Part shown: piece by piece, positions 1-5,855 of the stretch
How the letters are laid out: every line of letters starts with the position of its first letter
Position numbering within the stretch: position 1 is the stretch's first letter
DNA from: Bacteroidales bacterium UBA6229
GTDB taxonomy: Bacteria > Bacteroidota > Bacteroidia > Bacteroidales > F082
Direction of reading: 5' to 3'
Length of the DNA: 5,879 nucleotides
Assembly: GCA_002440975.1 (NCBI GenBank)
Contig: DJWN01000131.1
Location: 1-5,879, forward strand
The notes under the pieces: model-generated
Databases searched by the model: none
The model's input: only the letters and a program-made list of their open reading frames with translations
What the model was told of the DNA's origin: nothing
Translations under genes and position numbers: made by a program

Positions 1-264
1 TTGAGTGGATTGGAATGGATAGAGAATATTGCTTCCGAAATGGGAGTGAAGCCAAAATATACGGTTTTAAGTAAGTCCATGATCAGAATGCTGGGTTGGT
101 TTATACCTTTTCTTCGCGAAATGCCGGAGATGATGTATCAGTACGACCGCCCTTATGTGTTTGATAGCACAAAGTTTGAAAAAAAATTCAGCATGAAAGC
201 AACTCCTTATGTGGTTTGCATTCGCGAAATGATTACTGATCACAAGAAGCAGGTAAATATTTGA
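1..264 (+). CDS. NAD(P)-dependent epimerase/SDR-family protein, C-terminal fragment
   Basis: This is the last ~87 codons of a gene that begins upstream of the window. The frame is open to base 1, so the TTG there is simply the window edge and not a start; the stop is TGA at 262-264. The segment reads like the substrate-binding tail of extended short-chain dehydrogenases/epimerases of Bacteroidota: a 'GVKPKYTVLSK' stretch (about residues 15-25), a hydrophobic segment with 'MLGWFIPFLRE', a 'MMYQYDRPYVFDSTKFEKKF' stretch (about 44-63), and a final 'ATPY..CIREMI' helix. The 'YVFDSTKFEKKF' then 'TPY' pattern is typical of the last part of this fold, where the bound sugar or other substrate is capped. 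The Rossmann nucleotide-binding half and the YxxxK catalytic motif lie outside the window, so substrate and reaction cannot be judged. The family assignment rests on recognising this tail only. Confidence 0.6.
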   Translation: MSGLEWIENIASEMGVKPKYTVLSKSMIRMLGWFIPFLREMPEMMYQYDRPYVFDSTKFEKKFSMKATPYVVCIREMITDHKKQVNI

Positions 265-321
265 TTTACACGCAATATTATTTTTTAGTACGCGTTTGGG
301 TTTCATAAAAAACCTACCCTC

Positions 322-1800
322 ATGATCAGAACCAGATCACTTATGCTGTGGTTTTTGCTTACAGTTGTTTTCACTTTGTTGTTTTACAGGCAGCACATCG
401 GTCTTAATCTACTCATTTATGAGTTGCTGGTTTTGTTTAGTCTGCGGCAAAAGTTTGGATGTTTTATCCAGCCTGTCTATGCGAAAGTGCTGGTGTTTTC
501 CTTATTGGCTACCCTGATTGCTGTTGTTTTGGTAAATTCCACCCTGGTGATCCTTGTTAACCTGCTATTCCTTGCCCTGTTGGTAGCTTATCTTTCGCAG
601 TTGCAGGAAGCCAACTTATTTGGTGCTGCCTTGGCCATTGCCGGAAATTTAGTGAGGTCGCCTTTTTATGGTATTCGGGCGATAGGAGAGGAAATTGCAG
701 GGAAAGAGCAGTCAAGAGGCCGACGGTTGATCGCTGTTGTGCTTATTCTGCTGGCCGGCTTGTTTGTCGTATTGGTTTTTGCACTGATCTATGCTACTGC
801 AAGTCCGTGGTTCGAGAATCTTTCAAACATTGCGACCGATTATATTTACAAACTGTTTGATATTATTGATCCTGAATGGATTCCGCTGATGGTGCTCGGA
901 TTTTTGATCGCAGCCTATGTTTTGTTTTCACAGCCTGATTCGATGATTACAAAGCTGAACGAAAAACCTGAAACACATGTGTTAAGCGAACGACAAATTT
1001 CAACTGCCGTGTTGAACAGCCTCAAAGTTGTATTGGTTTTATTGAATGTTTTGCTGGCAATAGTCAATTGGCTCGACCTGAAAAATGTGTGGTTGTTTTT
1101 TGAATGGAATGGCGGATTCCTGAAGCAATTTGTTCACGAGGGAACTTTTTTGTTATTGTTTTCTGTTGCCCTTGCTTCGCTGGTGCTATTAGCTATTTAT
1201 AGCGATCGTTCCAGGGGTTTGCAGCAAAACAAAAGTATTAGATTTTTGGCTTCGGCATGGATCATCCAAAATGCTTTTTTAGTCTTATCTGTTGGGATGC
1301 GCAACTATTGGTATATGAATTATTTTGCGCTGGCTTACAAGCGTATTGCCGTTGTTTTTGTGTTGGTATTGCTGATAATCGGATTGGTTTTGCTGTATCA
1401 GAAAATCCATAAAGCACGCTCTGTTTTCTGGCTGATCCGGCAAAGCAGTCTGGCTTTTTTTGTTGTGTTGGCACTTGCTTCATTACCCGACTGGGATACG
1501 CTGATAGCTCGCTATAACCTGAAAAATTATGAGCGGTCTTTTGTGCATTTCGATTTTTTGATCGACCTTCCCGATCGTACATTGGATGATATGGACCTAA
1601 GTCTGGAACAACTCGAAAAAATAGATGCAGCACAGCAACAGCTATACTTTCTGGAAGCTGAGTATATGCACGGAAGCGAATTTTATGAACAGCTTCAGAA
1701 GCGTAAAGCGAAGTTTCATCGCAGGCACGAGATCAAAACTATTTTATCCTGGAACCTGGCAGATCATCTGGCGGCCCAACGGCTGAAGGCAGGGCACTAG
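322..1800 (+). CDS. DUF4153/DUF4173-type polytopic membrane protein
   Basis: A 492-residue integral membrane protein of unknown function. Hydrophobic segments lie near residues 7-22, 27-43, 54-70, 74-92, 136-158, 186-203, 231-250, 272-292, 308-325, 341-359 and 371-387, so about ten or eleven membrane passes, followed by a soluble ~100-residue C-terminal tail rich in charged residues. Family-like signatures are 'FVHEGTFLLLFSVALA' (about 270-285), 'NAFLVLSVGMRNYWYMNYFALAYKRI' (split: N317-L322 and R327-I342), and 'DWDTLIARYNLKNY' (390-403), matching the pattern I know from DUF4153/DUF4173 proteins, where the last motif precedes a cytosolic or periplasmic tail. The start is ATG 322, 57 bases after the previous stop, with no Shine-Dalgarno sequence, which is usual for Bacteroidota; the hydrophobic first helix right after MIRTR supports it. 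With that spacing it may be co-transcribed with the upstream SDR gene. The biochemical role is unknown and I assign none. Confidence 0.8.
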   Translation: MIRTRSLMLWFLLTVVFTLLFYRQHIGLNLLIYELLVLFSLRQKFGCFIQPVYAKVLVFSLLATLIAVVLVNSTLVILVNLLFLALLVAYLSQLQEANLFGAALAIAGNLVRSPFYGIRAIGEEIAGKEQSRGRRLIAVVLILLAGLFVVLVFALIYATASPWFENLSNIATDYIYKLFDIIDPEWIPLMVLGFLIAAYVLFSQPDSMITKLNEKPETHVLSERQISTAVLNSLKVVLVLLNVLLAIVNWLDLKNVWLFFEWNGGFLKQFVHEGTFLLLFSVALASLVLLAIYSDRSRGLQQNKSIRFLASAWIIQNAFLVLSVGMRNYWYMNYFALAYKRIAVVFVLVLLIIGLVLLYQKIHKARSVFWLIRQSSLAFFVVLALASLPDWDTLIARYNLKNYERSFVHFDFLIDLPDRTLDDMDLSLEQLEKIDAAQQQLYFLEAEYMHGSEFYEQLQKRKAKFHRRHEIKTILSWNLADHLAAQRLKAGH

Positions 1801-1812
1801 TGTCTTTTTAAT

Positions 1813-1851
1813 AAGGCTGAAGTGCCTGGTAAGCCAGGTAATCAGATCCTT
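1813..1851 (+). terminator. Bulged hairpin downstream of the membrane-protein gene
   Basis: Thirteen bases after the DUF4153 stop an interrupted inverted repeat can be folded: AAGG (1813-1816) with CCTT (1848-1851), CTGA (1817-1820) with TCAG (1842-1845), and TGCCTGG (1823-1829) with CCAGGTA (1834-1840, one G-T pair) around a TAAG tetraloop. The arms are separated by small bulges (AG/A and AT). No T-run follows, so it is not a canonical intrinsic terminator; it could be a 3'-end stabilising structure, a rho-independent site of weak type, or chance. Position between two genes supports a 3'-UTR role. Confidence 0.4.
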
Positions 1852-1949
1852 CGGTTTAAAGATTACTGTAATAGTCGGCTTAAGAAGACTTTATTTCATA
1901 AAAATATTGATCGTTTTATTGAATCCGTGTAATCCATTGGAATTAATTT

Positions 1950-1957
1950 TATTTTTG
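1950..1957 (+). promoter_or_regulatory. Bacteroidota -7 box (TAnnTTTG) for the serine hydrolase gene
   Basis: TATTTTTG at 1950-1957 is an exact match to the Bacteroidota sigma-ABfr -7 consensus TAnnTTTG and lies 23 bases before the ATG at 1981, giving a short A-rich leader, as is common in the phylum. A TTG at the expected -33 distance is not evident (nearest are 1937-1939, too close, and 1919-1921, too far), so the call rests on the -7 box and its position. Confidence 0.45.
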
Positions 1958-1980
1958 TTTTCCATTAAAAAATTACACGC

Positions 1981-3213
1981 ATGAGAACTTCTTATTTGAT
2001 CGTTTTGATACTGCTGATCAGCAATACTTCGTGTAACAAAAAGGATGACCAGAGCCTGATGCCTGCTGAACTGCAATCACAATTTGAGATCATGCTTGAC
2101 AATGAGATGACAAAATATGTGCAGAAGTATCCATCCTATCCTGGTGGAATAGCACTTCAGGTGCTTGTTAAAGGTGAGCCATATTTTATGGCCAGTCATT
2201 TTGACGAGGCTGTTAATGAGAAGTTTCATTTCAGAGCAGCCAGCAACACCAAAACATTTACTGCTACAGCCGTTTTGTTGCTGCATCAGCAAGGAAAACT
2301 TAACATTGATCATTTACTAACGGATACGATTCCTGGAACTGATCAGCTTTATTTGCCCAATACAGCAGCCTATGCCATTCCTTTCAAGGATGAAATAAGT
2401 ATTTTGGATCTGTTGCGGCATCGGGCTGGAATCTTTGATGTTACCAACGATACAATCCCTCATTCTGTTAGTGCTGAAGTGCCGTATAAGGGGCATTTTT
2501 ATCTGGAATATGTGATGGAACAGGATGCGGATCATACTTTTACACCGGAAGAGCTGATTAGCGTGGTATCGCAGACTGAACTTTTTTATTTTGAGCCTGG
2601 AACAGATTATCACTACAGCAATACGGGATATTCTGTTTTGGCCAGAATAATTGAGCGGGTTTCCGGACAGTCGTACCAGGATTTTATTGTTCAAAATCTT
2701 GTTACGCCAATGGGTTTAATAAATACCTCGGTACCGGTATTTGGACCGGATCAACAGATGCCGGAGCCATTTTTTCCGGGTTATGTCCTGCAAAATAACC
2801 AGGTATATGATGTCACAGCTTCGAATATTTCGGGTAATGTAGCCGAAGGAAATATCATTGCCACGCCATATGATCTTGCACATTTTATCCGTAAACTATT
2901 AAGGGGAGAGGGGCCACTTACAAGTTATAATGCCAATACGATAATGATGAATGTGATCCCGGTGAATACCACTTCAACATATGCTTACGGATGTGGTTTG
3001 ACGCTTACCAACGGGCTGGGTTATGGGCACAATGGGGCACACGAAGGCTATCTCTCCCTCATGATTTATGACCCTGAAAACGATATCAGCATCATCGTTT
3101 TAACCAACACCTGGAACCTGAGCAATGGCATGGGCAGTCTGTACGAACAACTTGGTGGCCTGTTGGTTGATGTGGCCTACAAAGCCAAAAGCATAGCAAA
3201 AGAAGGAAACTAA
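1981..3213 (+). CDS. Serine hydrolase lipoprotein, class C beta-lactamase / DD-peptidase (R61-like) superfamily
   Basis: A 410-residue penicillin-recognising-fold serine hydrolase. The N-terminus is a lipoprotein signal: MR, a hydrophobic stretch (about 5-13), then SNTSC with Cys18 as the probable lipidated residue; the -3 position is Asn, looser than the classic lipobox but tolerated in Bacteroidota. Cys18 is followed by N-K-K-D-D, resembling the export signal that sends lipoproteins to the cell surface. Catalytic motifs are all present in the right order: S88-N-T-K91 (nucleophile and general base), Y212-S-N214, and H350-N-G352 in place of KTG. The SxxK/YSN/HxG set and the length are closest to Streptomyces R61 DD-carboxypeptidase-like and esterase-like members rather than AmpC (YAN/KTG). 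The substrate could be a D-Ala-D-Ala peptide, a D-amino-acid peptide or an ester; the sequence does not decide, and beta-lactam resistance should not be inferred. It has its own promoter-like box and is probably monocistronic, given the long gap downstream. Confidence 0.9.
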   Translation: MRTSYLIVLILLISNTSCNKKDDQSLMPAELQSQFEIMLDNEMTKYVQKYPSYPGGIALQVLVKGEPYFMASHFDEAVNEKFHFRAASNTKTFTATAVLLLHQQGKLNIDHLLTDTIPGTDQLYLPNTAAYAIPFKDEISILDLLRHRAGIFDVTNDTIPHSVSAEVPYKGHFYLEYVMEQDADHTFTPEELISVVSQTELFYFEPGTDYHYSNTGYSVLARIIERVSGQSYQDFIVQNLVTPMGLINTSVPVFGPDQQMPEPFFPGYVLQNNQVYDVTASNISGNVAEGNIIATPYDLAHFIRKLLRGEGPLTSYNANTIMMNVIPVNTTSTYAYGCGLTLTNGLGYGHNGAHEGYLSLMIYDPENDISIIVLTNTWNLSNGMGSLYEQLGGLLVDVAYKAKSIAKEGN

Positions 3214-3237
3214 ACCGAATTGGAACCCGATTGAGAA

Positions 3238-3252
3238 TTTGTTCGAAACAAA
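3238..3252 (+). terminator. Small A/T-rich hairpin after the serine hydrolase gene
   Basis: TTTGTT (3238-3243) and AACAAA (3247-3252) form a perfect 6-bp inverted repeat around CGA, 24 bases past the stop codon. The stem has a single G-C pair and no T-run follows, so it is at best a weak transcription end signal; listed because it is the only stem close behind this gene. Confidence 0.2.
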
Positions 3253-3419
3253 CTACTGAATACTTGTAGCCTGAGCTATAGGTGTATATAATCTGGTGGT
3301 GATTCTGCCTTGTAAATTTTGATGCACTTTTGGATCAAACCGATTCGTAATTGAACTAAGAGGATTCGAAGAAAGTGTAACATCAAACGGAATTTTTTAT
3401 TTTTCCAGAGATTCCCTGG

Positions 3420-3447
3420 TTTAATAAAAGAAGAATTGCTAAATTAG
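3420..3447 (+). promoter_or_regulatory. Possible Bacteroidota promoter ahead of a truncated ORF
   Basis: TAAATTAG (3440-3447) matches the -7 consensus TAnnTTTG at all but one position, and TTTA (3420-3423) resembles the -33 TTTG with one mismatch, 16 bases upstream. A short leader ending in AACCAAAACCTGATC then leads directly to ATG 3473. The arrangement box-leader-ATG is what a real Bacteroidota gene start looks like, but each box is imperfect. Confidence 0.3.
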
Positions 3448-3472
3448 CGGCGACAATAACCAAAACCTGATC

Positions 3473-3571
3473 ATGCCACCAGCAAAACGATTGAAATTTT
3501 TGCCCATATCACAACCAAGGGATTGGATTGTACATTCCGCCCAAGGTATGGGTTGGGTTTTTGGTGTTTGA
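3473..3571 (+). pseudogene. Short ORF, probable 5' remnant of a truncated gene
   Basis: ATG 3473 opens a 32-codon frame ending at TGA 3569-3571. The product starts MPPAKRLKFLPISQPRDWIV and continues to a Gly/Trp-rich hydrophobic end (GMGWVFGV). A basic start followed by an amphipathic then hydrophobic stretch looks like the beginning of a longer, perhaps membrane-associated protein rather than random translation, and a promoter-like box sits upstream. I do not recognise the family. After about base 3560 the frame stops and the DNA changes character, which suggests that only the first ~30 codons survive, cut off by an insertion or deletion. In the frame one base back, reading continues without a stop until TAA 3697-3699, so a frameshift in the T5 run at 3558-3562 is an alternative. 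It could also be a genuine tiny gene or chance. Confidence 0.3.
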
Positions 3572-3756
3572 TAAGTTTATCCTCTAAAAAGCCTTTTAAC
3601 CATGAAAACTGGACAAGCAGATATGTAGAATATATACACAATAGTGCGGGTATTCGCTTGTTAGGCACAAGGCTACGAAACCAGAAACGACAGCAATAAA
3701 ATGAAGAAATTTTTGTTTCCCGACACACGAAAAAAGAGAAAGGATTGCCAACCCAC
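3572..3756. other. Non-coding stretch with attC-like half site; probable edge of an acquired block
   Basis: No convincing gene is seen on either strand. GTTAGGC at 3660-3666 fits the integron attC R' consensus GTTRRRY exactly. ACAAGC (3613-3618) and GCTTGT (3656-3661) form a 6-bp inverted repeat enclosing 37 bases, and CTTGT (3657-3661)/ACAAG (3667-3671) form an alternative small stem around the TAGGC loop. A matching R'' box (RYYYAAC) at the left end is missing; TTTTAAC at 3594-3600 fails at its first base. Downstream (3673-3743) the strand is purine-rich (repeated CGAAA, GAAACGA, GAAAAAAGAGAAAGG). From memory, similar 'GTGCGGGTATTCGCTTGTTAGGCACAAG' text (here 3645-3671, given in pieces) recurs between genes in other Bacteroidota; I could not verify this. 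Confidence 0.3.
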
Positions 3757-3819
3757 AAAGCATAAGTTTGGCAGCCCTTCCCTGCAAGCTTCGCTTCGCT
3801 GCCAAACACATGCTTTTTT
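3757..3819 (+). terminator. Large hairpin with T6 tail upstream of mod
   Basis: AAAGCAT (3757-3763) pairs with ATGCTTT (3810-3816), and GTTTGGCAGC (3766-3775) pairs with GCTGCCAAAC (3798-3807), giving 17 base pairs broken only by a 2x2 internal loop (AA/AC); the apical loop of 22 bases contains GCTTCGCTTCGCT. T6 at 3814-3819 overlaps the end of the stem. This has the form of an intrinsic terminator, although the big loop is unusual. It would stop transcripts arriving from the left and so insulate the mod gene, whose own promoter and start lie downstream. The upstream TGCCAA at 3746-3751 can pair with TTGGCA (3768-3773) and compete with the main stem. Confidence 0.5.
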
Positions 3820-3872
3820 GCCACCGCGCGCAGATTGAGCGGAATTTCTACCGATTATTGAACCGAAAATTG

Positions 3873-3880
3873 TTAATTTG
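3873..3880 (+). promoter_or_regulatory. Possible -7 box for mod
   Basis: TTAATTTG (3873-3880) differs from TAnnTTTG by one base and is 28 bases before the mod ATG, just past the terminator-like hairpin. No well-spaced -33 TTTG is evident, so this is a positional guess supported by the -7 match. Confidence 0.3.
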
Positions 3881-3893
3881 CGAGATTATTAAA

Positions 3894-3899
3894 TAAGGA
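3894..3899 (+). promoter_or_regulatory. Shine-Dalgarno-like site for mod
   Basis: TAAGGA at 3894-3899 ends 9 bases before ATG 3909 and is the only clear Shine-Dalgarno-like sequence in front of a complete gene in this window. It supports 3909 as the true start of the methyltransferase and sets this gene apart from its leaderless-style neighbours. Confidence 0.5.
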
Positions 3900-3908
3900 T
3901 TTTAGAAT

Positions 3909-5849
3909 ATGCAGAACTTACAAAACGAACTGATAAATATACTCCAACACGAAGATGCTTTGGTAGTTGACGGACAACTAAACAAAAACAAGATTGTTGA
4001 AATGGCATTACAGGTTGACCCACAACTTATTAAGCATTTAATAAAGCACGACACATTTAAAACTCATTTTTTTACTGATGTAGAAGGCGTTTTGGTATTC
4101 GACAAAATTAAATTTCAGCGTTTTGTAAATAATAAGTCTTTTTTGCCGGACAGTTACACCGCTTTTAAAAACAAGATTGGATTAACAATTAACGATGGCA
4201 CAACCGACAATTACATAACTTCAAAAAACGATGTGGTGTTGGCATGGCCACATAAAGACTGCGTTTTGGAAGGCGGACAAACCAAAGAAGACCAAAAACG
4301 CAACGAAATTTTCTGGAACGAAACACTTGCACCTGATGAAATAGACCGCCTGCTTGATCCTAAAGTTTTTACCAACTGGAAGAAATACGACCAAAAGGGC
4401 GAAAACAAAGTAACAGAAATAACTGATAACGATAACCTTATCATTAAAGGAAATAACTTATTGGCTCTTGCTTCTTTGAAAAAACGTTTTAAAAACAGGG
4501 TTAAACTTATTTACATCGACCCACCTTACAATACAGGTAGTGATAGTTTTCAGTATAATGATAGTTTTAACCATAGTTCATGGTTAACTTTTATGAAAAA
4601 TCGATTATCATTTGCAAAAGAATTACTAAAAACTAATGGAGTTATTGCAATACATTGTGATGACAATGAACAATCCTATTTAAAGAATTTAGCAGATGAA
4701 GTTTTTACACCGAATAACTTTGAAAGTACAATTGTTGTTAAATCTTCTACACCAAGTGGAAGAAAAACAACGCATAGAGATAAAAAAATAATTAAACAAA
4801 AAGACTACATTCATATTTACTCTAAAGGGGGTATTGAAAAAATCAACCCCCAATATGCTAAAAGAATAAAATGGGATACTCATTTTTCAAGAATATTAAA
4901 TATTGAAACACTTGAAGTATCTAATTTAGTTGAAGTACTAATAGAAGAGGGGCTTTTACCTGAAAAATCTACTATTAATGATATTGATATTGACAATAAA
5001 AGAATTAAGGAATTTTATTTAGCTAATAAAACAACCATTTTTCAGACACAACCATCAATATCTGACAAGGGAAAACAATTATCTCTTGATAATCCCGATA
5101 AAGTTATTAAATATTCAAGTAATCCTGATGAATTTGCTTTAAATGGAAGACGGTTAGTTTTTCTTGAAGATTCTATAAGCAAATTAGATACAGGAGAAGA
5201 AGATTTATCTACTTTATTGTGTGATTTTTGGAATGATATTGATTTTCAAAATACGCAAAATGAAGGTGGCATTTCGTTTCCAGCTGGTAAGAAACCAGAA
5301 GCGCTGTTAAGACGTTTTTTATTTCTCTTTACAGATGAAAATGATTTAGTAATGGATTTTTTTAATGGTTCTGGCTCCACTACAGCTGTGTGCCTTAAGC
5401 TTAATAGAAAATTTATCGGAGTTGAACAATTAGATTACGGTGATAATGATTCAATAAAACGCTTAATAAATGTCATAAATGGCGAGCAAAGTGGAATTTC
5501 AAAAGATGTAAATTGGCAAGGCGGGGGCTCATTCATTTATTGCGAATTAGCCAAATACAACCAAACTTATGCCGACCAAATTTTAGAAGCCGACAGCAAA
5601 GAAAAACTTATTTCGGTTTGGCAACAAATGAAAGAAAAAGCTTTTCTGAGTTACCAATTCGACAAGCAAGGTTTTGATGAACGCATCGAAGAATTTAAAA
5701 CCCTTTCGCTTGAAGAACAAAAGAAATTTTTACTTGAAGTGCTGGACAAAAACCAGTTGTACGTAAATTTCTCTGAAATGGCAGATGAAACTTTTGGAAT
5801 TTCAGAAGCAGATAAAAAACTAAACAAACAATTTTATAATATTCTATAA
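3909..5849 (+). CDS. mod: Type III restriction-modification DNA methyltransferase (Mod), N6-adenine, beta class
   Basis: At 646 residues this is full length for a type III Mod subunit (EcoP15I-type Mods are about this size). It would bind the recognition site and methylate adenine N6 using S-adenosylmethionine, and with Res would form the restriction complex. Seen in order: a conserved N-terminal region (about 1-165, with 'VLVFDKIKFQRFV', 'NKSFLPDSYTAFKNKIGL', 'CVLEGGQTKEDQKR' and 'NETLAPDEIDRLLDPKVFTN'); motif IV D204-P-P-Y207-NTG (catalytic); the target-recognition domain, roughly 275-455; motif X-like 'KKPEALLRRFLFLFT' (461-475); motif I D483-F-F-N-G-S-G489 (AdoMet binding) followed by 'FIGVEQ' (502-507); and a C-terminal helical part. 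The IV-before-I order is the beta class. The start is supported by a Shine-Dalgarno-like site. Codon use switches sharply inside the gene (about 4520 and 5515), so the centre looks recombined in. The reading frame is intact and all catalytic residues are present, so the enzyme should be active. The recognition sequence cannot be predicted. Confidence 0.95.
   Translation: MQNLQNELINILQHEDALVVDGQLNKNKIVEMALQVDPQLIKHLIKHDTFKTHFFTDVEGVLVFDKIKFQRFVNNKSFLPDSYTAFKNKIGLTINDGTTDNYITSKNDVVLAWPHKDCVLEGGQTKEDQKRNEIFWNETLAPDEIDRLLDPKVFTNWKKYDQKGENKVTEITDNDNLIIKGNNLLALASLKKRFKNRVKLIYIDPPYNTGSDSFQYNDSFNHSSWLTFMKNRLSFAKELLKTNGVIAIHCDDNEQSYLKNLADEVFTPNNFESTIVVKSSTPSGRKTTHRDKKIIKQKDYIHIYSKGGIEKINPQYAKRIKWDTHFSRILNIETLEVSNLVEVLIEEGLLPEKSTINDIDIDNKRIKEFYLANKTTIFQTQPSISDKGKQLSLDNPDKVIKYSSNPDEFALNGRRLVFLEDSISKLDTGEEDLSTLLCDFWNDIDFQNTQNEGGISFPAGKKPEALLRRFLFLFTDENDLVMDFFNGSGSTTAVCLKLNRKFIGVEQLDYGDNDSIKRLINVINGEQSGISKDVNWQGGGSFIYCELAKYNQTYADQILEADSKEKLISVWQQMKEKAFLSYQFDKQGFDERIEEFKTLSLEEQKKFLLEVLDKNQLYVNFSEMADETFGISEADKKLNKQFYNIL
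4518..5515 (+). other. Recombined central segment of mod carrying the target-recognition domain
   Basis: Hand count of Asn plus Asp codons: C-ending (AAC/GAC) 26 of 39 for residues 1-204, 7 of 56 for residues 205-535, and 7 of 12 for residues 536-646. Arg codons change too: CGN mostly in the flanks, AGA mostly in the centre. The left switch lies at the conserved DPPYNTG motif and the right switch just after the 'FIGVEQ' region, so the swapped block covers the target-recognition domain and motif I. The edges are approximate (tens of bases). This is evidence for origin from a different donor; it does not show which allele is ancestral. Confidence 0.65.
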
Positions 5850-5855
5850 TCCACT

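Noticed and set aside
299..314. GGTTT/AAACC hairpin just before the DUF4153 start
   Set aside because: Only five base pairs with a six-base A-rich loop, no T-run; too weak to call a terminator or regulator.
1262..1633. Minus-strand open frame of 123 codons inside the DUF4153 gene
   Set aside because: It lies wholly within a well-supported membrane-protein gene and shows no domain; it is a shadow of the codon pattern on the other strand.
2317..2694. Minus-strand open frame of 125 codons inside the serine hydrolase gene
   Set aside because: It overlaps the region with the YSN catalytic motif of the true gene and has no recognisable content.
3550..3754. Seven-base inverted pair GGGTTGG (3550-3556) and CCAACCC (3748-3754)
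   Set aside because: Short and almost 200 bases apart; expected by chance in G/C-run rich sequence and not flanked by target duplications or a transposase.
3471..3824. Long minus-strand open frame of 117 codons opposite the mod-upstream gap, with an overlapping 71-codon frame at 3596-3811
   Set aside because: Both run through the hairpin and the attC-like repeat and have Cys/Phe/Trp-rich, low-plausibility composition with no motif. They look like spurious translations of a structured repeat.
3909..5849. Simple-sequence repeat for phase variation in mod
   Set aside because: Phase-variable mod genes usually carry tandem repeats in the coding region; I see only short A runs (such as in AGATAAAAAAATAATT near 4780) and no tandem tract, so phase variation by slippage is not supported.
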